From assembly GCA_902800045.1 (NCBI GenBank), contig CADCCZ010000004.1:236029-300028 (forward strand): a stretch of 64,000 nt of DNA. The letters run 5' to 3'. The notes beneath the pieces were generated by a model. The model ran no database searches. It was not told where the DNA came from and saw nothing but the letters and a program-made list of their open reading frames with translations. The DNA is from an uncultured Bacteroidia bacterium (GTDB lineage Bacteria > Bacteroidota > Bacteroidia > Bacteroidales > ML635J-15). Below, in pieces: positions 47,537-56,062 of the stretch (its first letter is position 1; each line of letters begins with the position of its first letter). The translations under genes and the position numbers were made by a program.

Positions 47537-47544
47537 CAAATATA
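47537..47544 (-). promoter_or_regulatory. -7 box of the EEP lipoprotein gene
   Basis: Minus strand reads TATATTTG followed by CAGAC, 21 bases before ATG 47515. Confidence 0.55.
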
Positions 47545-47586
47545 ATCCTTTTTAAAATATCTGCACCTCAAATTCTATCGAACTAG

Positions 47587-47900
47587 GTGCGACCCCTCCG
47601 AGGTCGATGTTTATATTTCGCTGATAGCTATGATTGTGTGACCTCTCCGAGGTCTTGTGGTGCTGCAATATTGCAATGCAACAAATGTGCGACCCCTCCG
47701 AGGTCGGTGTTTATATTTTGCTGATGACTATAATTGTGTGACCTCTCCGAGGTCTTGTGGTCTGGCGTTTCCGTAATGATGCATTGTTACAAATGTGCAA
47801 CCGAGGTCATAGAGCTGTTGTTCGAATTTTTAACCGACCTCGGCGAGGTCGTATAGTTATAGAAAATAACATGCAGACATCTCGACCTCGGAGAGGTCGT
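47587..47900. repeat. GACCTC/GAGGTC palindromes with a 100-bp direct repeat
   Basis: Six palindromes of the form GACC(T/C)C-nnn-GAGGTC and one half-copy occupy about 310 bases. A 75-base stretch (47587-47661) recurs exactly 100 bases on (47687-47761) with 5 differences. The palindromes at 47842-47860 and 47882-47899 are the GACCTCGG type in the opposite phase. No gene is visible in 47545-47929. Confidence 0.8.
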
Positions 47901-47929
47901 ACAAATGACAATTATTCCCCCGTACCACA

Positions 47930-47957
47930 CAAAAAAAGAGACGGTTCGAAAACCGCC
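47930..47957 (-). terminator. Terminator of groSL
   Basis: On the minus strand GGCGGTT and AACCGTC (one G-U pair) close a short loop, followed by TCTTTTTTT. Confidence 0.85.
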
Positions 47958-47993
47958 CCTTGATCTAATTAAAATTTATAGTATGAGCTAATC

Positions 47994-49643
<1,650 letters not shown>

Positions 49644-49650
49644 TCAAAAA

Positions 49651-49932
49651 TTATTCTTCAACTACTAATAAAATATCGGTCTGATTCATAATCAGATAGC
49701 TTTCGCCATTGATTTTCAACTCGGTACCGCTGTACTTTCCGTAAAGTACTACATCACCAGCCTTAACCTCGATGGGTTCGTCCTTCTTCTGGTTTCCTAC
49801 TGCGATGATTTTGCCTTTCTGGGGTTTTTCCTGTGCTGAATCGGGGATGATGATTCCGCCAACTGTCTTCTGTTCTGCTGCTTCCGGTTTAATCAGGACT
49901 TTGCCTGCCATTGGTCTTCCTATCTTTTCCAT
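49651..49932 (-). CDS. groS: Co-chaperonin GroES
   Basis: Heptameric lid of GroEL. The start ATG 49932 ([20 protein letters not shown]) gives 93 residues; the frame is open back to 50007, but that part runs into the promoter and is not conserved in type. The mobile loop is [20 protein letters not shown], followed by [14 protein letters not shown]. First gene of groSL. Confidence 0.97.
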   Translation of the reverse strand: MEKIGRPMAGKVLIKPEAAEQKTVGGIIIPDSAQEKPQKGKIIAVGNQKKDEPIEVKAGDVVLYGKYSGTELKINGESYLIMNQTDILLVVEE

Positions 49933-49985
49933 GATATCTTTTAATTTTTTTGTTAGACAATTTAAAATTTTACGGCATGACCTTA

Positions 49986-50000
49986 TCGAAAAATGTGCCA
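49986..50000 (-). promoter_or_regulatory. Possible sigma-54-like promoter of groSL
   Basis: Minus strand reads TGGCACATTTTTCGA: GG at -24 and GA where GC is expected at -12, with the correct 10-base gap. Upstream of it (50012-50060) lie several CTGACA and TGGCAG half-sites, including the 14-bp inverted repeat TGGCAG-AA-CTGACA (50036-50049). No CIRCE element is present. This would be unusual heat-shock control and is only a motif-level call. Confidence 0.4.
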
Positions 50001-50088
50001 TCGTCAAAAAACTGACAAAATGGCAATTCCGCAGTTGGCAGAACTGACATTGGGTGTCGGAATGGCGGAAAAAACCAAAACAGAAGGA

Positions 50089-50402
50089 AACTATATACGT
50101 GTTGACACAATGTGTTTTTTTATAGGCTCTTTAGTCATTCCACAAGACAAAGCGAACCGACTAAGGAACGTGTCGTGTGAGCCTGTCTATGCGGAATCTC
50201 CCGTGAAATGAGATTTCGATGGAGATTCCGCATAGTTGAACAATATTACGCTCCCCGTTCCGTATCGCGTTATTGTTTGCTTAGCAGATGCTTTTGCGCC
50301 TCAGCATAGTAAACAAGTTTCCTCTGCCTTTGGCTGTTAAAGCATTATAACTTGCGGAATGACAGAAGAGTGGCTTAAATTTTAGTCAGCTTGTATATAG
50401 TT
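50089..50402. mobile_element. MITE-like element, copy 1 (314 bp)
   Basis: Outer ends are inverted: the left begins AACTATATACGTGTTGAC and the reverse complement of the right begins AACTATATACAAGCTGAC (15 of 18 alike). It has no coding capacity. Inside is a long hairpin, TATGCGGAATCTCC with GGAGATTCCGCATA, then a 44-base block (50234-50277) identical to copy 2 which itself folds (AACAATA/GCGTTATTGTT side). Copy 2 lies at 51864-52118 in the same orientation, on the other side of the fucosidase gene. Target-site duplications are not clear. The flanking 50008-50088 and 50403-50445 show no gene. Confidence 0.7.
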
Positions 50403-50445
50403 ACCGAAACAGAAACTATTGTTGCCGCCCCAAAGCATTGCGAAG

Positions 50446-51714
50446 CTACAGTTTCTTTATTTCCTTCACCTTTGCGTACTCGCCCTCTTCTAGCAGTGTG
50501 ATTTCATATTTGTGCTTGCCGTCTTTCGACTGTGTGTAGCGGATGTTATCCTTGGCGTAGGGGTAGAGCGGACGGGTACCGTAGATGGCTTTGCCGTTCT
50601 TTTTTAGCCATTCGCCGATTTCCTTCATGCGTTGCAGGGCGGCTTCGGGCAACTGCCCATCGGCATCGGGACCGACGTTGAGCAGATAGTTTCCGCCTTT
50701 GGCAACAATGTCGACCAAAGTATGAATGAGCTTGCGTGTGCTCTTGTAGTTGTCATTCTCCACATACGACCAGCTGTCGCCCATGCTCATGCAGGTTTCC
50801 CACGGGTAGGAGAGGAGTTTGTCGGGGACTTGCTGCTCGGGGGTGCGATAGTTTTCGTATTTGCCGCCAACGCTGCGGTCGACGATTATAAGGTCGGGGT
50901 TGTCCTTGCGGGCCATGGTGGCAATGCGTGGCATGTCGATGTCCTGTATGCGTGAGTAGCAACCAAGCCATTCGATTGTTTCGTCGTTGAGGCTCCATTC
51001 GGGCCGTACCCAGCCGCCGTCGAGCCACAAAATGTCAATCTCGCCGTAATTGTGCGTGAGTTCGTATATCTGATTGTAGGTGAAGTCCTTGAATTTTGCC
51101 CAGCGTTCTGGATTTTCGTGGATGTCGTAGTTTACATTGCGGTCGGGAGTTGCCCACTCGTGCGCCCAGTAGTCGTCGTTGTGCCAGTCGGGCTTCGAGA
51201 AGTAGAGTCCTATCCACATTCCTTCGTTGCGGAAAGCATCAACGACGTCCTTTGTAATGTCGGGCTGCGATGAGGTGTGGTACGGACAATCCGGACCAGC
51301 AACGCTGTAGTCGGTCTGCTTGCTGTCGAACATGCAGAAACCGTCGTGGTGCTTGGTGGTGAAAACCATGTATTTCATTCCGGCTTCCTTGGCAGCTTTT
51401 GCCCATTGCGTGGCATCGAAATGCTTGGGATCGAAAGTCTTGTTCAAGGCTTGGTATTCCTTCTTGTACTCGTAGTAGTCGGCGCCGTTGCGGTTTATCC
51501 ACGGCTCGTTGCAGATGCTCCACGATTCCACCACGCCCCACTGCGAGTACATTCCCCAGTGCGCCATAAAGCCGAATTTCAAGTCTTGCCACTGCTCGAT
51601 GCGGTTGAGAATCACTGTGTCGGTTTCGGGCTTGCTGTCGCTCTGGGCATTGCAAATTACATACACAAAATTGAATATTATAAAAAGTAAAAATGTTGTC
51701 AGCGTTCTTTTCAT
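50446..51714 (-). CDS. Secreted alpha-L-fucosidase-type glycosidase (GH29)
   Basis: 422 residues with a signal peptide (LTTFLLFIIFNFVYVICNAQ). GH29 features are KFGFMAHWGMYSQWGV at the N-terminal barrel strand, HHDGFCMFDSKQTDYSV, and the nucleophile region DILWLDGGW. These enzymes remove alpha-linked fucose, often from host glycans or plant xyloglucan, with retention of configuration. The barrel is complete; the C-terminal sandwich is short. Placement next to a GH3 enzyme suggests a small glycan-use locus, but no SusC/SusD pair is in the window. The gene is bracketed by two MITE copies, and its promoter region has a large inverted repeat (51769-51820). Confidence 0.92.
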   Translation of the reverse strand: MKRTLTTFLLFIIFNFVYVICNAQSDSKPETDTVILNRIEQWQDLKFGFMAHWGMYSQWGVVESWSICNEPWINRNGADYYEYKKEYQALNKTFDPKHFDATQWAKAAKEAGMKYMVFTTKHHDGFCMFDSKQTDYSVAGPDCPYHTSSQPDITKDVVDAFRNEGMWIGLYFSKPDWHNDDYWAHEWATPDRNVNYDIHENPERWAKFKDFTYNQIYELTHNYGEIDILWLDGGWVRPEWSLNDETIEWLGCYSRIQDIDMPRIATMARKDNPDLIIVDRSVGGKYENYRTPEQQVPDKLLSYPWETCMSMGDSWSYVENDNYKSTRKLIHTLVDIVAKGGNYLLNVGPDADGQLPEAALQRMKEIGEWLKKNGKAIYGTRPLYPYAKDNIRYTQSKDGKHKYEITLLEEGEYAKVKEIKKL

Positions 51715-51768
51715 GGTTGTTTATATATTTTTTCTAGTTCAATGAAAATATATTAGTTATGTAAATTC

Positions 51769-51820
51769 TCTCTATACTGAAAACTTTCTGCAAAAAAATG
51801 AAAAGTTCTCAGTATAGAGA
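51769..51820. repeat. 52-bp inverted repeat upstream of GH29
   Basis: TCTCTATACTGA (51769-51780) and TCAGTATAGAGA (51809-51820) are perfect arms, extended inward by AACTTT/AAAGTT across one mismatch. It is about 55 bases before ATG 51714. It could be an operator or attenuator for GH29, or another small mobile repeat. Confidence 0.65.
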
Positions 51821-51863
51821 AAACTTTTATGCAAAAAATTGTATTCCCCTAATAATATTTGGA

Positions 51864-52118
51864 ATCTATATACGTGTTGACACAATGTTCTTTTTGTCCT
51901 ATGCCCTCTGAGTCATTCCGTAAAACAGAACGAACAGCATAAGGAACGTTGCTTGTGAGTTCGTTTATGCGGAATCTCCAATTGAAAACGAGTTGAACAA
52001 TATTACGCTCCCCGTTCCGTATCGCGTTATTGTTCTAACTTACGGAACCTTTAGCTCGCGCAGTGAAACAAGCAATGACAGTTTAATAGCACAAAATTTA
52101 GTCAACTTGTATATAGTT
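51864..52118. mobile_element. MITE-like element, copy 2 (255 bp)
   Basis: Same orientation and ends as copy 1. It starts CTATATACGTGTTGACACAA and ends TTGTATATAGTT. The 44-base conserved block is at 51991-52034. The right arm of the long internal hairpin is missing, which explains most of the length difference. It lies 146 bases upstream of the GH29 start and 2 bases from the end of GH3. Confidence 0.7.
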
Positions 52119-52120
52119 GC

Positions 52121-54193
52121 TTAATAATTAAAGGTAACCTGTTTCAAGTACCTGTCGTCGCTGCTGAAACCGACCTGCAGAATGAATTTGTCACCATGCT
52201 TTGGTTCTTCCATTTCGCCAGTGGTTTCGTTGAATTGGCGCAGCCAGAACTTGTCAATCTTTATGTCGAATGTGCTTGTGCCACCAACTGGAACTTCTAT
52301 TTTTTGCATCCCGACAAGCGACTTTTGCAAACCGCTTTTGTCGTTTGGATTCTTCAAATACACTTGTATTACGGTTTTCCCCGACTTGCATTTTGCTTTG
52401 CTGCCAATGTTGCTGACGGTTCCCGTTACACGCATTTCGCGATAGTCAACACTTATTTTCTCAATCTTGAAGTCAGAATACGAAAGTCCGTAGCCGAACG
52501 GGAACAGCGGTTTTTGCTTCATATATTTATAGGTGCGACCTTGCATGTTGTAGTCGTCGAAGTCGGGAAGCTGTGAGGTTGAGCGGTAGAAAGTCACTGG
52601 CAGACGGCCAAAGTTGTCGCGCTCGCCAGCCAAAGCCGAAGCAACGGCCTTTCCCATATCTTCGCCAGCGTACCAGCAAGCCATTATGGCATTTGTTTCA
52701 CCAATAATGTTTTCTAATGCAATTGCACTGCCCGAACAAAGCAACAAAACAATCGGTTTGCCGAGTTTTTTCAGTTGCTTAATTTCATCTATTTGATTTT
52801 CGGGAAGTTCTATCCTTGTGCGGTCGCCCTTGTGGAAGCCGGGAATGTCGATTGGAAGTTCCTCGCCTTCGAGCTGTGGGTTAAGTCCTCCTGCATACAC
52901 TATTATGTCGGCATCGGAGGCGGTTTCTGCCATTGCAAAACGTTGGTTCAGACCTTCCTCTATGGTCGAAGTGTGAAGCGGAGTGCCGTTGTAGTTGCCG
53001 AGTGGCATGAGCGTGTCGCTTGCGTTTGGTCCTGCGAGGAAAATCCGTTTACCATCGATTGGCAGAATGCCGTCGTTTTTCAGCAGCACGAATGTTTCAG
53101 TGGCTGCATCGGTGGGATTTGTCTGCGGCTGGTGGCGGATTTCGGCATGGGCTTCGGCGACCTGCATTCTTAGCTTGAGGATTCGGCGCAGATGCTCGTC
53201 AATCTTGCTTTCGGGGATATATCCCGAGTCGACGGCAGTTTTCAGTGCTTGCAGACCGCTTCCGCATTCGAGGTCGACTTCGCTGCCGAAAGCGTCGGAG
53301 GCTGCGAGTGCCGCGGTGGCGTGTGTCTTGTGGCGCGGAATCACCGTGTCGCGTTCCCAGCAGTCGTTAAGCGCCCAGCAGTCGGTGACGACAATGCCGT
53401 CGTACTTCCATTTGTTGCGCAGAATGTCGACCAGCAGTTCGCGGTTGGTGCAGCAGGGACTTCCGTTCAGGCGGTTGTAGCCGCACATAACCTGTCGCAC
53501 ATCGCTGTGGGCGATAATGTATTCGAATGCAGGCAGATAGGTCGTCCAGAGGTCGCGTTGCGAAACGTTTGCATCGAACTGGTGGCGGGAGCCTTCGGGA
53601 CCGCTATGCACGGCAAGGTGCTTGAGGCAGGCTGCTGCCGAGAGTACCGACTTGTCGCTGTCGCCATGCTGAAGTCCTTCGACGCAGGCAAGTCCCATGG
53701 TGGCGGTGAGGTAGGGGTCTTCGCCGTAGGTTTCCATGCCTCGTCCCCAGCGCGGGTCGCGGAAAATGTTGATGTTGGGCGTGAAGAAAGTCAGCCCCGT
53801 GTAGTCGTCGTATTTTTCTGCGGCTTGTGCCTCGTTGTATTTGCGGTGTGCTTCGGCGGCTGTCTGTGCGAAAATGTCCTCCACGAGTTCCGCATTGAAC
53901 GATGCTGCCAATGCTATCGGCATAGGCCACACGGTTGCTGTGCCGTTTCGACCGACGCCGTGCAGAGCTTCGTTCCACCAGCTGTAGGGTTTCAGTCCGA
54001 GGCGTGGTATGGCGGGGTTGCGGTGCTCCATGAGCGAAAGTTTCTCGTCGAGAGTAAGCCGCTTGATGAGGTCGTCCACACGAGTGTCGATGTCGAGCGA
54101 AGTGTCGCGGTACGGGTATTCCTGTGCGTTGCCCTTCGCGGCAAGCAGCGACAGAGCCGCTATGGTGGCAATTATGAGTATCAATCGTTTCAT
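52121..54193 (-). CDS. Secreted glycoside hydrolase family 3 (beta-xylosidase/glucosidase type)
   Basis: 690 residues from ATG 54193; the frame is open back to 54301 but a -7 box at 54198-54205 rules that out. A signal peptide (LIIATIAALSLLAAKGNAQ) is followed by the GH3 barrel (about 30-330; WWNEALHGVGRNGTATVWP, TFFTPNINIFRDPRWGRG). The nucleophile Asp is in GIVVTDCWALND. The alpha/beta sandwich domain (RIFLAGPNASDTLMPLGNY, VLLLCSGSAIAL) and a C-terminal FN3-like domain (FPFGYGLSYSDF, TGTVSNIGSKAK) follow. Overall it resembles xylan 1,4-beta-xylosidases more than simple glucosidases. The transcript is probably leaderless. Confidence 0.92.
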   Translation of the reverse strand: MKRLILIIATIAALSLLAAKGNAQEYPYRDTSLDIDTRVDDLIKRLTLDEKLSLMEHRNPAIPRLGLKPYSWWNEALHGVGRNGTATVWPMPIALAASFNAELVEDIFAQTAAEAHRKYNEAQAAEKYDDYTGLTFFTPNINIFRDPRWGRGMETYGEDPYLTATMGLACVEGLQHGDSDKSVLSAAACLKHLAVHSGPEGSRHQFDANVSQRDLWTTYLPAFEYIIAHSDVRQVMCGYNRLNGSPCCTNRELLVDILRNKWKYDGIVVTDCWALNDCWERDTVIPRHKTHATAALAASDAFGSEVDLECGSGLQALKTAVDSGYIPESKIDEHLRRILKLRMQVAEAHAEIRHQPQTNPTDAATETFVLLKNDGILPIDGKRIFLAGPNASDTLMPLGNYNGTPLHTSTIEEGLNQRFAMAETASDADIIVYAGGLNPQLEGEELPIDIPGFHKGDRTRIELPENQIDEIKQLKKLGKPIVLLLCSGSAIALENIIGETNAIMACWYAGEDMGKAVASALAGERDNFGRLPVTFYRSTSQLPDFDDYNMQGRTYKYMKQKPLFPFGYGLSYSDFKIEKISVDYREMRVTGTVSNIGSKAKCKSGKTVIQVYLKNPNDKSGLQKSLVGMQKIEVPVGGTSTFDIKIDKFWLRQFNETTGEMEEPKHGDKFILQVGFSSDDRYLKQVTFNY

Positions 54194-54197
54194 GCGG

Positions 54198-54205
54198 CAA
54201 AGATA
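54198..54205 (-). promoter_or_regulatory. -7 box of GH3, touching the start codon
   Basis: Minus strand reads TATCTTTG then CCGC and ATG 54193: only four bases separate box and start. The same spacing occurs at the M23 gene (9847-9859). Confidence 0.65.
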
Positions 54206-55880
54206 AGATTTTTTACGATTCGGAGGATGGGCGGATGGGCGGACGGGCTTTTTACGACAACTTGTTTTCCGCCATTTGGAGCGTAGGGAGGGGAACGGCA
54301 TAACGGATTAACGGATTAACGATTTAACGGTATTAGGATTAATTGTTGTCCCTTGTTGTATTATGTTGTTCTAGTTGTCGTTTTCTCTTTTTTTTACGAC
54401 AACCATGACAACCTTTTTACGACAACCCAGACAACTTTTGACAACCTTTGACAACTTTTTTTCCGAGCCATGCGAGGAAACCCTTTGTTGTCCGATGTTG
54501 TTCTTGTTGTAGTTTTTATTTTTTTTACGACAACCCTGACAACCTTTGACAACATTTTTTTTCGAGCCCCGCGAGGAATCCTATTGTTGTTTTATGTTGT
54601 CCCTTGTTGTTTCTGTTGTCGTTTTCTTCTTATTACGACAACACATAACAACACGTAACAACATTGTTCGCGCTGTTTGCTGCGAACAAAAATACAACCA
54701 CGAATTGCACGAATCTGCACGAATGGGGATGTCATGCAAAAGTTTTCGGCTTGCCGAAAAAAATATTCGTGTCAATTCGTGTTATTCGTGGTAAAAAAAA
54801 TAGTGTTCCGAGCCCTGCGAGGAACCATCTGTTGTCCTTTGTTGTCTTTTGTTGTTCTTGTTGTCGTTTTATCTCGCCTTTTAGCCTTTTTTTTTAATAA
54901 TCGGTTTTTTCCTCTGGGTAATGTTACTTGTTTTTTTCTTCATTCGGAGTGCTGGGAGGGGAACGGCATAACGATTTTGCGGATTAACGATTTCGATTTA
55001 ACGGATTAACGGTATTAGGATTAATTGTTGTCCTTTGTTGTATTATGTTGTTCTAGTTGTCGTTTCCTCTTTTTTTACGACAACCATGACAACCTTTGAC
55101 AACTTTTTTTCCGAGCCATGCGAGGAACCCATTCGTGCATATTGGCTACGCCGAGCTAAAGGTTCGTGTAATTGGCTACGCCGAGCTAAAGGTTCGTGGT
55201 AAAAAATCTTCGTTCCGAGCCCTGCGAGGAACCCTATTTGTTGTTAATTGTTGTCTTTTGTTGTTCTGGTTGTCGTTTTCTTCCTTTCGTTCCGAGCCCT
55301 GCGAGGAACCCCTTGTTGTTCCTTGTTGTTTTGTGTTGTTTATGTTGTCGTTTCCTTCTTTCGTTCCGAGCCCCGCGAGGAACCCTCTTGTTGTCCCTTG
55401 TTGTTTAATGTTGTTCCTGTTGTCGTTTCTTCCTTTCGTTCCGAGCCCCGCGAGGAACCCCTTGTTGTCCCTTGTTGTTTTGTGTTGTTTATGTTGTCGT
55501 TTTCTTTTCTTTCGTTCCGAGCCTCGCGAGGAACCCTCTTGTTGTCTTTTGTTGTTCTGGTTGTCGTTTTTTCTCTTTTCGTTCCGAGCCATGCGAGGAA
55601 CCTTGTTGTCCCTTGTTGTTTTGTGTTGTTCCTGTTGTCGTTTCCTTCTTTCGTTCCGAGCACCGCGAGGAACCCATTCGTGCTTATTCGTGTCATTCGT
55701 GGTAAAATATCTTCGTTCCGAGCTATGCGAGGAACCTTGTTGTCCCTTGTTGTCCCTTGTTGTTTTATGTTGTTTATGTTGTCGTTTCCTTCTTTCGTTC
55801 CGAGCCTCGCGAGGAACCATTTGTTGTCGTTTTATTCTTCCGTTTCGCCCATCAGAAAACTCTTTCATCTTTCCTCTTCC
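54206..55880. repeat. 1.7-kb divergent intergenic repeat region
   Basis: Thirteen copies of a motif of the form TTCCGAGCC-nnn-GCGAGGAACC (near 54461, 54561, 54805, 55110, 55211, 55288, 55362, 55437, 55513, 55580, 55652, 55713, 55795) alternate with tracts in which TGTTGT recurs about every 10 bases. A segment of about 170 bases starting GGGAACGGCATAACG is present twice (54291 and 54958). Three stretches of ATTCGTG words occur near 54704, 55133 and 55674. A 30-base unit containing GGCTACGCCGAGCTAAAGG is doubled at 55142 and 55172. Open frames through the array are translations of repeats, not genes. Confidence 0.85.
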
Positions 55881-55973
55881 ATTATTCGTATAACAAAAAC
55901 TTAATGTTGTATTATTTGTGTTTTTGTATGTATAATAACCGCGTAATTCTACCTATTAAATACAATAATATTA

Positions 55974-55981
55974 TACTTTTG
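55974..55981 (+). promoter_or_regulatory. Possible -7 box of the giant gene
   Basis: TACTTTTG matches the -7 consensus. The leader to ATG 56063 would be about 75 bases and contains AACGAG/CTCGTT (55983-55988, 56004-56009) followed by a T-rich stretch, a possible attenuator. Confidence 0.35.
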
Positions 55982-56062
55982 TAACGAGTTTACTATACGT
56001 AGGCTCGTTTGTTTTATTTGTGTTAATTTTTAATCTATTTGTTAACGCCTATTTTGGGCAAG

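Noticed and set aside
47587..47900. Terminator set for the EEP lipoprotein or groL
   Set aside because: The GACCTC palindromes lack T-tracts and are duplicated; the groL terminator is the separate hairpin at 47930-47957.
49933..50060. CIRCE element for groSL
   Set aside because: I looked for the TTAGCACTC-N9-GAGTGCTAA pattern and its near variants and found none.
49993..50211. A 72-codon plus-strand frame before groS
   Set aside because: It runs across the groSL promoter region into the MITE copy and has no recognisable product.
53192..54286. A 364-codon plus-strand frame inside the GH3 gene
   Set aside because: Antisense shadow of the GH3 coding region, with Cys/Val-rich composition typical of such shadows.
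55096..55893. Frames of 218-265 codons (plus strand) and 230 codons (minus strand) through the GAGCC array
   Set aside because: They consist of repeated low-complexity phrases forced by the DNA repeat; all frames are open because the repeats lack stop codons. No start site or coding bias supports them.
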